64,000 nt of DNA. Source: Heterocephalus glaber (Eukaryota; Chordata; Mammalia; Rodentia; Bathyergidae). The notes beneath the pieces are model-generated. The model was not told the DNA's origin. It searched no databases and worked only from the letters and a program-made list of their open reading frames with translations. Positions within the stretch are counted from its first letter, which is position 1; every line of letters starts with the position of its first letter. This document shows positions 48,389-58,625 of this stretch, piece by piece. The stretch is from positions 42,134,144-42,198,143 of the forward strand of contig NW_004624732.1 of NCBI RefSeq assembly GCF_000247695.1. Direction: 5' to 3'. A program made the translations under genes and the position numbers.

Positions 48389-48640
48389 AGACTTTTATAA
48401 AAGAACTCGAGTATGTATGTTTTCTCTTTTCCATTCTTCTACCATATAAGAACACAACATTCCTCTCCTCTGGGAGATGCAGCAACAAACACTGTTTTGA
48501 AAGGAGACAGCAGCCCTCACCAGACATCAATCTTGTTAGCCTCTTAATGCTGGATTTTCCAGACTATAGAAGCATGAGAAATATAGATCTGTATTTTATA
48601 AATTACCAAATCAGTGGTATTATGTCATACAGTATAAGCA
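48389..48640 (+). mobile_element. 3' half of the split MLT1-type LTR
   Basis: TTTTATAAAAGAACTCGAGT, CATATAAGAACACAACATTC, GCAGCCCTCACCAGACATC and AAGCATGAGAAATATAGATC continue the LTR interrupted at 45789, with its end near 48640. Confidence 0.83.
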
Positions 48641-48694
48641 GATAAGGAGGGTTTTAACACATACATTTTGGAAGACACACACATGAGAATTCTG

Positions 48695-48855
48695 TAAGTA
48701 AATTCTATTATTATCCCTAAATTACACACAAAGGAGAAAAAGATGAAATAATTTACTCAGTTTCACAATGCAAGGAAGATGTGATGTTTGGATTTAATTT
48801 CAGGAAATGTGACCCCAGAACTGTAATTTTTCAGTAGTGTGCTAAACTATTTCAA
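48695..48855 (+). repeat. MIR SINE, sense
   Basis: TATTATTATCCCTAAATTAC, then AAAAAGATGAAATAATTTAC, CTCAGTTTCACAATGCAAGG and TAGTGTGCTAAACTATT follow the MIR core and tail order. Confidence 0.7.
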
Positions 48856-49229
48856 TATTGACCCTCAACTCCCAATACACCACCTGACAAATCTGCAACC
48901 AGGTACTTTGAGATGACTAGATAAGAAAGAGTATCAAATTGACAGGGTCTTAGAAAATGTACCAGGAAAGGGGTCCAGAGGGATAGAGTTTGGGTTTTGG
49001 AATATTTTTAAGGTCTCACATGTTGAGAAACTGAGGAGGACTGAGAAGAACTTCTAACATTTTTGAATTGGTGAGCATAGAGCAGTAAAGGACTGGAAAA
49101 AACTTTGATGAAAAATTGATTACTTTTTATAAATAAGTTATTGTAGTTGGTTCTTAAATTAAATCTGAAACAAGTAGCTAAATTATTTTGTCAGTTCTCA
49201 GTGATTTTTAGCAAAGGGACAGGAAAATG
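48856..49229. other. unique sequence
   Basis: Nothing recognised. Confidence 0.4.
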
Positions 49230-49380
49230 TGTTTAAGTTCTCACCAATACAGCTATAATAAATTTTTACACAACTCTTTAAGTATATATACAGTGTTTCA
49301 CTTAGTCACATTCCTGAAAGTGGAATTTCTGAGGCTGTAGGGCTTGTTAACAGATACTACGCATTTCAGTTTTTAAAAAA
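49230..49380 (-). repeat. ancient LINE-1 fragment, antisense
   Basis: CAGCTATAATAAATTTTTAC and CATTCCTGAAAGTGGAATTTC followed by GAGGCTGTAGGGC match the antisense pattern of old L1 3' ends. The right limit is unclear and related text may continue to about 49660. Confidence 0.5.
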
Positions 49381-49994
49381 CCTATAATATTCATATATAT
49401 ATATGATCAAAACCTATAGTATTCACGGGTACATATGATTAAACTATAATTTTCCAATCTGGTAAGACAATAATGCTTTATCATATCTTGATAACTGCCT
49501 TATTTTTCTATCAATATTGAACCTTTTTATGGTACTCATTTACAGTTTGTTATATGATATTTACTGTTCATATTCTTTGTCATTTTTCTATGAATTTGTG
49601 GAAGTATTTTACATAACATGGGATTTTTGTTCATGTTCTGACAGATGTTAGGTCAATCCCACTAAATATTGCCAATGAATTGGGGTCTGTACCACGTGTA
49701 CCAATAGTGGACTTTGGTTGAGGGACAGCCATTAAATAGAACATTTACTTCTATAAATGAAAAGTAAATGAAAAGCTGGCAGAGTGAAAATACAGTATTT
49801 CTCGTAAGGGTTGACATACTTTCACTTACATTCCAATTCTACAGCTCAAGTCAAGTCTCCTGACCTAGCCATAAATCAATAAGATGATAAATTTACTATT
49901 TTCATGGGTATGCATATTTGTTAAAAATGTAATTAACTCAGTTATAGTTAAAGGTCATTCTAGTTTGAGATCTTCTGAGAGATGATTGTGATGT
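49381..49994. other. AT-rich sequence
   Basis: Possible continuation of the antisense L1 fragment, otherwise nothing recognised. Confidence 0.35.
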
Positions 49995-50375
49995 GTATAG
50001 TAGTTTGGATTTTAATGTCCCCTGAAGACCCATATGTTAAAGGCACATGCTAGGGGGCACTATCATGAGGTGTTAGTTGTAAGATCATAACACCTAGAAG
50101 TGTATCTTCAGGTCACTGAGCTTTTACCCATGACGGGACTGTGGGACTCAAGTCCTTACACTGATTTTTTTATGCTTCCTGGCCATGAAACCATCAGTTA
50201 AGCTCCACTGTGCATTCTTTACCTTTACCGTTAGTCACCCTATACTACAAACAGTGAGTCTAATATATATGGACCAGAACATCCAAAATCGTCAGACAAA
50301 ATAAACTTTTTCGCCTATAAGTTGATTATATGAGGTATGTACTTGTTATAGTAACAGAAACCTGACAACACATTA
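49995..50375 (+). mobile_element. ERVL-MaLR type LTR, sense
   Basis: TGTATAGTAGTTTGGATTTTAATG start, GACGGGACTGTGGGACTC, TTCCTGGCCATGAAACCATC, CAAAATAAACTTTTTCGCC (AATAAA signal) and a TTATAGTAACAGAAACCTGACAACACA end follow the LTR order of this group. Probably a different subfamily from the other MaLR LTRs. Confidence 0.75.
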
Positions 50376-53039
50376 TATAATTTGATGAAAATCATTGCTG
50401 TATATTTTGTTCCTACTCAACAGGTACAGCGTATGAACTATATCATAAAGAATGTCATTCAAAAATTTACTAATGCTTACAAAATTAATGATTAGTAAAC
50501 ATGTGAACAGATATTCAATCTGACTGAAAATTATGAAAATAAAGGGTTATATTTTCTCATCTTTTTGTTAAAATAAAAGAGAATATTAAGTGAATGAATG
50601 AAATTTTCATTCAATAATAATAAAAATACATCAAACAAAATAGTGACTTGGTTTTGACTCATAATAAACCATGAGAATTATCTATATTTTCAAAGTTTTA
50701 AAATCTCAATCATATGGATTAATGAATGCTTAGTTGTGAAATTTGAATGTCATTTTAATTGTTTTTCTGGGCTTATTAGCAAAATCAACTTTTCTCTTGA
50801 TTCTTGTATCAATATAGCTAATTTTCCTTTTTCAATAAAATCATTCATTTTATTCAGGCATCATATTAATATTTATTTTATAATTTCTTTATTGGTCTCT
50901 CCTTGTTTTCTAGCACTGCCCTTATGAATTGTTATTTTTCAGGCCTCTCGCTTATATGAATTTATATTGATAAGTAGGATAGAACTATCTGCTCATATTG
51001 TTAACCTAATTCATTCTAATTATTGCAGCAGTGAAGGTCTATATACAGGGTCTTATATATAGGTCATCTCTGACATAAATTATATTAAATTTTTTATACA
51101 AAATATGCTTACCCTAAATTTCTGACAACTCAAAGGGATTGCATGTAAAAATTCAAATTTTTACGGTTAAAAGAAGATGCAAAAATCTCTAGAAAGATTT
51201 GCCAAAGTGCTTAATTATAGTTACAAGCTAGGTAATATTCTCGACTCAGCAGCTTTTTCCTTTTCTTTCAGCTAACACTTACTAAATGCTCTTGAATTAC
51301 TGCAAAGTACTGAAGAGATTTTATAAATTGCACATATTTGGAGTATCAGTTTTTTAAGGACAGATAATTTTAGTTGTAAATAATGAGTTTTACTCAAAAT
51401 CCAAAGACAGAATTATCATGTAAGAATCAAAAATTGCTTGAACAATTTATATAGTTATATCTTCAATGAGTTTGCTTTTGTTCAGCAGAACAAATAGAAA
51501 TTTGCCTAATTAAAAATTTAGGATAGAATTGCTGGTAAAACAACTATCTTACTTGTAATTCCCAAATTATCCTCATTAATGATAAATAAGTTATCCAAAT
51601 AAAAAATATTTCCATGCTCCTTACTATTACAGTTTTACCAAAAATATATCTCTACATAAATATATTACTTCTGCTCTAATTATAAACCTTAGTCCATAAT
51701 CATTGGTAAGAAGTTAAATAAAAACTCACAGTTTAATTATATATCCTACAGAATACTCATTCAGTAGCCCCAAAATTACAACAAATTGGCCCATAATGAA
51801 ATAGCCTATGGTCTAGTACCTTGCAGAAATGAGATGAGTTATATATTCTAAAGTAAGTCCAAATGTTCCTTGATCTAAATAGATGGAAAATTCAGTTCTA
51901 AATTCACAGTTTGCATTATAAACATAACATATATATATTATAAACATAATATATATACAAACATATACATTAAAAGGACATAGTGAGATTTTTTTACATA
52001 TTTAAACAAATTTGAAGATCTCAAATTAAAATTATTTTAAAAAATCTGTGTATGCAAAAAATTGCTATTGCTAATGATAATTACATTTCTCAAATACCAA
52101 TATGATTCCAAACATTAAAATAATTCCACACATTTCCTACTCATTAGCTGTGCTTTGGGCATAATGCTGTTCATATTCTCATTAGTCTTTATCTTGTAAT
52201 TCCTAATCATCTCAATTTTAAACCATTATGAGTTAGAAGATCAAAGTTTTAAATGATAGTAGCAATGAATTAGCCACCAAGAATGGTGACAGAATTGAAT
52301 TAAATATAAAAAAGTCTATTATTTTCAAATGTCATTTTTTTCATTAAATGAATTTTACTTTATATCATCCGAAAATATCATTTCCAGTAATTTTAGAAGT
52401 AAATGGAAAGATCAAATTATTGAGGGGAAAGATCAACTGATTAACAAGATGATATTTCAAAAGCCTCTGTTCCCTCTAATGACACAAAAGTATAAAATAT
52501 TAGTACATTTTTGCTGCCCACATATCCCAGAACAATTTGCAATTTTCTAAATTAAAGACTACTGATAAATAGCCTGTGAGATTTTTACAGAACAAACTTG
52601 AACAGAGTGCATAATCTCTCTCTATAGCAGAGAGGTAATGTTAAGAGATCAAATTAAATTGAAAATTTATGCAAATACAAATTAAAAAGCCTTCAGTTTT
52701 GACCACAAAGAACCTCACTTTAACATGTAAATAAAAATGTTGTTAGGTAGGTGAGGAGTGCGATGTTCCAAGTGTTTCTGCTTTTAGTCTCAGGACTAGC
52801 ATTATAGGGTCTTTTCGGGATTCTGTGTTCTTGGATGAAAGGGAAGTACACATTTCAATTTCATGTAAATAAATATTTAGTTCTGGAAAAACATTGGAAC
52901 TGATTCTAAATTCAGAGGATTTAAACTCAGAAAGGCTTTGTATTTGGACATGGGAAATATAGAGCTAATTTCACTGAAAATAAGAAAAATTCGATTTTCC
53001 TGAGAAAATAATGTGAGGAACAATTTAAAATTGTGACAG
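50376..53039. other. AT-rich unique sequence, about 2.7 kb
   Basis: No gene or named repeat. A small TA-rich patch lies at 51928-51966. Confidence 0.42.
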
Positions 53040-53548
53040 CCCTTGCTGTAAAAGGTCTAAGGTGATCTATGAAAATGGATGTCACTTGACCCAGAAAATT
53101 CCTCAAAATTTTGCAAACCAAGAGATTAAAATTTTCACATTTACTTTAAGAAAACCTATGCAACTTTCCAGGCCATAAAGTAAGTATGTATGAAAAAGTG
53201 GGTGAACAATATCACGTTAGAGAAGCAACATGTGACATTCTGCTGTTCAAATGGCAGAATTTGCAATGTTTCCAGACCACAGAGTGGGATTGTATACAAG
53301 GTCAATGGCCAAAAAAAATCTGATAATATTTAATGTACATGCTTAAAAATGCACAGAATATTGCAGAATTTAATAATTTAGATGAAGATTACCTGGTGAT
53401 CGAACATATCCAGGTGAACAAATTATCCAAGAAGTTCAGTACTTAACAGAGCTCGTGTTCAGATTAATCCATACATGAGAATTGACTGAAGAATTGACAC
53501 CCACCTTGCTGGAAACCAACAAATTGTTCCTAAACCAGAAGAGGAATG

Positions 53549-53585
<37 letters not shown>

Positions 53586-53655
53586 ATCCCAGAAGAAACT
53601 AAAAAAAATTATAGCATGGGCATAAATTCAGCATAAAATAAATGCAAAGAAAACT
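53040..53655 (+). pseudogene. RPL17: RPL17 processed pseudogene
   Basis: This is an intronless, decayed copy of the mRNA for large-subunit ribosomal protein L17 (uL22). Recognisable pieces run in order: an ATG-like start at 53075 followed by CACTTGACCCAGAAAATTCC, a TGTATACAAGGTCAATGGCC stretch, GAACATATCCAGGTGAACAA, AGATTAATCCATACATGAG, ATTGTTCCTAAACCAGAAGAGG, then ATCCCAGAAGAAACTAAAA and a stop at 53623-53625. An AATAAA at 53637-53642 and an A-rich end follow, as expected from the short RPL17 3' UTR. Indels and stops break the frame from the start codon onward. A CA microsatellite has expanded inside the C-terminal coding part. The parent protein lines the nascent-chain exit tunnel; this copy cannot encode it. 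Confidence 0.93.
53551..53582. repeat. (CA)n microsatellite within the RPL17 pseudogene
   Basis: Fifteen to sixteen AC units interrupt the lysine-rich C-terminal coding sequence of the pseudogene. Confidence 0.98.
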
Positions 53656-54928
53656 TAGTTAATTAATTGAAACTATTGGTACAGATAAAAGGGAGTATTC
53701 CTGGCTAGCATGGGTCCTTGCTTCTGTAACAATAGGTAATAAAACTGAAAAAAATAAGTACAAATTTTAACAGGCAACACTTTAATTAGAAAATAAGAGG
53801 AAAGGGTAAGGGCTTCTAGCATGGGGAACTGACAAAGATCCTTCTGCCCCTTATGTAACAAAGGAAAAAAAGAAAATATGGAAGAGAGTTCAACTTGAAA
53901 AATGGAAAGGGACACAGATTTGTTGTAGATCAGTCAGTCCTCTTAATAAAAGAATGTGGACCAGTAGAGGATGCTGAGGTAGGGTGGGGTCTGGTTGATT
54001 GTTATCTCGGTTCTGGTTTATCCTCTCTGGAGGAATCCTTATTGCATGAGGGTCAATTCTGTTCCCATGAAGTGATTGTTCTTGCTTGGGGTGGGGTTGA
54101 GTTGGCTGAGCCTCAGCTCCTGCCAAATGGCAATTACTTCCACTCAGAAAGCTGACTTCATCTTGGGTGGTCTTCAACTTTCTACTTTTCCTGGAATGTA
54201 AAGTGATTGAAAGTTTCAGACAATGTCTAGCGACTTCTAGCCATTTCTAGAAAGTCAAGAAAGGGATGTTATGAAAGCTAGCAACTGGATAACCCTTATC
54301 TACTTAGCTACTCTTACGTTAAATCTCCTGAATCCTGAAGAAAGAGAAGATAGGATAGGTAGTTTAAGGCTATTAAACCTTGTGATGAGAACACCTTTCA
54401 AGTGATTAACATGGCTTTCTGCAGAGCTGAACAGAAATGACCCAACATTTTCAGGAAATATGAGTAAAAAAAAGCAGAGGTGTCACACTCATCCTCTTTT
54501 TAGTTACCTGTTCACCAAATGCAGACCCATGGTACAGGAGGCTGTAGTTATTACACAATTTAAACTTAATTAGTAGGAAATAATGGCACTTTAAAATGAC
54601 CCAAAATTTAAAGATAATCCCATTACATGCAACTGATTTTAAACTATGTTTGCCACTACAGCCCTGGGGCAAGGTAAAATGAAGGATTCCTTACAAAAGA
54701 CAAAGTTCTGGTGAAGATAATTAGGGAGGATTTTATTTGGAGAAATAAAATTTTAAATAAATTTGAAATTGTTGTTGGTGGTGGTATTTTGTAAGGGTGC
54801 CATCTATTAAAAATTACAATGAGTTCTGAGAAAATTTTAAGAAACACAGATCTCAAGAAAATAGGCGTGTTTAATTTCAAAAATAGTGATACAGGAGATG
54901 AAATATGAAAATATTACATCTCCCAACT
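53656..54928. other. unassigned, partly GC-richer sequence
   Basis: Overlapping frames on both strands at 53890-54177 and 53895-54155 coincide with a GC-richer patch. Neither has a recognisable domain, and the pair is likely a composition effect. Confidence 0.4.
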
Positions 54929-55486
54929 TGTTAGGTGCCTAATATGCTGAGTTTGTGTTCTCTAAAAATTAAAGAGTGATTTCTAGGAACAACAGAGGTT
55001 AAGAGTAGGAAAATAGTTATTGTAAGGATAGCTCCTGAGAAGCAGGAAGGGACCTGAATGAGGAGCCTGGGATCCCACTTTACAGGGAAGTTTCAGAGTA
55101 TAAAACCCATGTGGATACAACAGGGTTACACCTATGGTTAACCAATAAGGTTACAAGTATAGTCACTTAGGTAATAGTGAACCAGTGGGGAAACAAGTCA
55201 CATAGCAAGGGTGCATGGAAAGAACAAAGACTTTTTCTAAGAAATGGTGGGTCTGGAGGTCCTGGTCACCTACTGGAATGACTGATGTCTCTCTAGACTT
55301 CATTAGGCCAGGTGTTACCACTTATCTTGTCCTTTGGGGCAGTTTTCAGGCCTGATCATTTCATCTTTGTCTTGAGGCCTGGTCTCCAACATATGTGTCT
55401 CTGGCCATGGTTGCGATGTGTATCACCTTTGTCCTGACTCACATCAGGACTCAGCCCGGTCCAACTCCCTATTATATTTCTACATA
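54929..55486. repeat. possible LTR-like or other repeat, unassigned
   Basis: A block of moderate GC begins TGTTAGGTGCC and reads through CAGTGGGGAAACAAGTCACA, CCTTTGGGGCAGTTTTCAGG and GACTCAGCCCGGTCCAACTC. Its composition contrasts with the AT-rich flanks and the TG start would suit an LTR, but no paired end or target duplication is evident. Confidence 0.3.
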
Positions 55487-56140
55487 ACTTAGCTGTACAT
55501 AATAGTAGCATAACACGTGATTTTACTTTCAGAGTGCAGTACCAGGTAGGAAAACTTTAAAAGACAATTAATTTTGAGATTTCAAATATAATTGGAAATT
55601 TGAGGTAAATGAAGAAATTTGTCTTATGGAAATAAAACATATTTCTATGTGATTCACATAAGGAAAAATTTGATAAACTTGTGGTATTGTACTATTGCTG
55701 CTTATTTCTTTCTAACAGCTTATAGAACTAGTTTAGTTGTAGCATATAATAGTGATGGGATATAATATAGGAATGTAAAGAATGTTTGCCTAAATGAGCA
55801 TTAAAAATATAGAGGAATAGTAAGCCAGTGTTTCTCTAGACTTCTTTCATACTAGAAATGAACAGTTCATTTATAAATTGATAAGAATGAGCATTAACAT
55901 TGAAATTGCTCTTCTGGATGTGTAATATGGACAGAAAATTGAAAGACATGAAGACTAAACATTCTATTCTTTCATAGTTAGTGATTTTCTAGCAATAATA
56001 AAACAATCACATTGAACTCTGGTATCGGTCGTTATTCCATTTTTCCAGATAGACTTTGAACTCAAACACAACAATAGTATTGTATTCATCTTCCTAGTTT
56101 TAATGTGTACCATAATATTTCTTATTTAGAAGTTTCATTA
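55487..56140. other. AT-rich unique sequence
   Basis: Nothing recognised. Confidence 0.4.
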
Positions 56141-56769
56141 AGTTGGTCTTCATTATGCATAGATTCTCTATTGAGAATTTGCTTGATGACTAAAATTTAC
56201 TTGTAATCCCTGACATGAGTACAGTGTTTTTGGAAGATTTTCACATGTACAGAGGTGGGAAATGTGAGATACTCTACATTCACTCTCCCAGCCAGCACTG
56301 AACAAGGAGATAGCCAGTCTTGTTATTTCACATAGTCAAGTGTCCTTTTTGTGCCTCTTTTAATACTTGGCTTTTTGCAATTTTTTGCTGTCTTCGTTGG
56401 TGATGTCACTATTTAAAATGGTCCCCAAACACAGTTTTAAAGTTCTGACAGCACCTCTACACACAAGGAAATTGTGATATTCTTATGTAGAAAATATGTG
56501 TCAGATAGCTTTGCTCTGGTATGTATTATAGTGTTCCTGGCCAAGCATTTAAAGTTAATGAATAGATAATCTATATTAAATAAGATATATTTAAACAAAA
56601 ATGTATAAAACACAGCTGTGTATTAATTGATTGGTGAAAATGTGTGGCTAAGAATCTCAGGAATCTCACCTTATATTTCCCTTGGGAGCAATGATTCAGT
56701 ATTTGCTAATTCAGTGTTCCCAGTAACTTTACAGAACATGATTTGGCATGAATAATGAAAATCAACTTC
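56141..56769 (+). mobile_element. Tigger-family DNA transposon, about 630 bp, internally deleted
   Basis: The left end AGTTGGTCTTCATTATGC follows a TA at 56139-56140. The right end ATGAAAATCAACTTCA precedes a TA near 56771. Internal text TTGGTGATGTCACTATTTAA then ATGGTCCCCAAACAC, ATTGATTGGTGAAAATGTG and GAGCAATGATTCAGTATTTG matches the order of mammalian Tigger elements, including the start of the transposase coding region. It is too short and decayed to encode transposase. Confidence 0.82.
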
Positions 56770-56975
56770 ATACATATGTTTTCTTGAATAAGTGGAATTT
56801 TCCCACATATAAATTTTATTCAGCAGAGAAGTTAGCTCCCCCCCAACAAGTGCAATTTCATGTCTGCTCAGCACATATAGTTACCCTGAAGTTCCTCAAT
56901 TTAATTTGTACCCCAGCATGATAGGCTATTATTGTATACATGTCCCTAACCTCTTAAAATTTTGTCCGTATTTCT

Positions 56976-57129
56976 TTTTTTTTTTTTCTGTTGAGACAGG
57001 GTCTTGCTTTGTAGTTCAGGCTGGCCCTGAACTCACTATGTAGCCCAGGCTGGCCTTGAACTTGTGGTGATCCTCCTGCCTCAGCCTCCTGAGTGCTGAG
57101 ATTACAGGCATGCCCCACCACACCAGGCT
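56976..57129 (-). mobile_element. B1-type SINE, antisense
   Basis: T-rich tail, TTGAGACAGGGTCTTGC, the characteristic internal duplication seen as TTCAGGCTGGCCCTGAACTC and CCAGGCTGGCCTTGAACTTG, then CAGCCTCCTGAGTGCTGAG and ATTACAGGCATG. TATTTCT flanks it at 56969-56975 and 57130-57136. One of the best preserved B1 copies here. Confidence 0.95.
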
Positions 57130-57539
57130 TATTTCTATATATGAGTGACTCATGAGGATGAGGACCAGAAGTCCCTGACTCTCCTCTTTGTCCTGTGACA
57201 ATGTTGGTTTATTGACATCTGTCATACCCCTCTCCCTTGCTTCGCTTTGCTCCTCCTTGGTCTCCTGAGAGGGAACTGGGATAGTTTGCCTTAGTGTCCT
57301 CCCATTGTCCCTAGGTGGTCATTATGTGGCCCACTCAACAGTAGTGTAGCTCTGTTGTCAGCCATAGTGCCCCTCACCCCACTCTCATGACTCCAGATTC
57401 TGCTACCTCTTTATTAAAGAAGCAGAAGAATCACTCTGACTTGGCAGACATCAGGAAAGGATCTGGGTCCATTGTTAACATCAGATCTCCCCAACTGTGG
57501 TAAGCTGTGATTAGCATAGTTAACCTTCCTGAAGATTCC
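57130..57539. other. GC-richer unassigned sequence left of an LTR-like block
   Basis: CTTGGTCTCCTGAGAGGGAA and GGTGGTCATTATGTGGCCCA lie in a GC-richer interval that may belong to the same element as the block to its right. I cannot define ends. Confidence 0.35.
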
Positions 57540-57975
57540 ATAGTTTTAGTTTGGAGACACGACAGATGAAAGTCAAACAGTTTGGATTTCTGGAGGTTCT
57601 TCTTGAGATCTGCAGCTGTGATGGATGCCCCACACCCACACCAGATGTGTACCCTAACTGCAACAGGCTTGAGTTTAAACTAAGCTACAGAATTAAAGTT
57701 GGACCAAGCAGTATGTTCAGATCAGAAGGCCTGAGTTCAAAGCAATTTGGACCAATTGGCCAGCTTGGATTTGGACCAATCAAAGGCTTTTTGCTGCTAT
57801 ATAAGCAACATTCCCTGAATAGGTCTCCAGTTTGTCCAGGAGGCTTCTCTTTTGTTCAGGTCCTGTTCAAAGAAAGCATTGCCCTGGTTGTCCTGTAAAT
57901 CTGTTCATGATTTATTTCTTGCATAGTGTGAGCTCGAAAGGTCCTGTAAATCTGCTCAGTCTTTTCATGAGTAGT
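57540..57975 (+). promoter_or_regulatory. LTR-like block with CCAAT and TATA motifs
   Basis: Two CCAAT motifs at 57752-57756 and 57776-57780 lie within a direct repeat of TTTGGACCAAT. A TATA box-like TATATAAG follows at 57798-57805, spaced as in an RNA polymerase II promoter. Downstream, GTCCTGTAAATCTG occurs twice (near 57889 and 57942). The arrangement suggests the U3 and R parts of a retroviral LTR. A 115-codon frame at 57551-57898 has no domain and may be chance. No transcript evidence is available. Confidence 0.42.
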
Positions 57976-58439
57976 GTGTAGAGAGCAGTTGTTTTAAAAG
58001 AAAGAGCTATAAATTCTAGGGGCTGTTAGACTTGAAGAGCTCAAGAAACTAGCAGCTGATAAAGATATGCTCAGAGAAGAGCAATGGGTAGAGCTGAACA
58101 ACAGCTTTCTGGGTTGAGCAAAAGAACTCAACTAATTAGCAACAAGGGTATGGTATGAACACAAAAAAAATAGTGTAGAAAACATATTTTATAAACTCTA
58201 AAATGCAGACCAAGTATTTTTACCCCTGATAATGTTGTATGTTGAGACAAATGAAACTAAAATAAAAACTACGACTGTAAACATTTCACTCATAGCTTTT
58301 AAACATTACTGAAACAAAGACTACTAATTATTTGGGAATCATCATACTTAGAAAAGTAATTCAGGAATGAAACATAAGTTTCCTACATACAAAAGAGCTT
58401 TTAGTTTAGGTGGATACATTTGTCATTCATATATATTTT
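57976..58439. other. unassigned sequence right of the LTR-like block
   Basis: GACTTGAAGAGCTCAAGAAAC and GAAAGAGCTATAAATTC occur here. Possibly internal ERV sequence, but no domain is visible. Confidence 0.3.
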
Positions 58440-58625
58440 AATATTTTTATTAGTATGATTGTAGTGTCCTTGTGGGAAATCTTTACACATACACAAGACA
58501 ATGCAATTCCTTTTTTAAACTCCTTTTTCTTCTCTCCCTTTCCCCACTATCCATCTCTAGATCCTACTCTTTTTATTTTTTTGGTACATTTTTGCAGTGC
58601 AAATGTTTACGTTCAATTATTTTTT
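58440..58625 (-). repeat. probable LINE-1 3' UTR fragment, antisense
   Basis: Pyrimidine-rich text (CTTCTCTCCCTTTCCCC) followed by TTTTTGGTACATTTTTGCAG and GTGCAAATG resembles the sequence in the antisense L1 3' UTR at 7090-7260. Confidence 0.55.

Noticed and set aside
53551..53582. CRISPR-like direct repeats
   Set aside because: Simple CA dinucleotide repeat; no spaced repeat units anywhere in the window.
53895..54177. Opposed 86- and 95-codon frames
   Set aside because: The two are complementary over most of their length, which suggests a composition effect, and no domain is visible.
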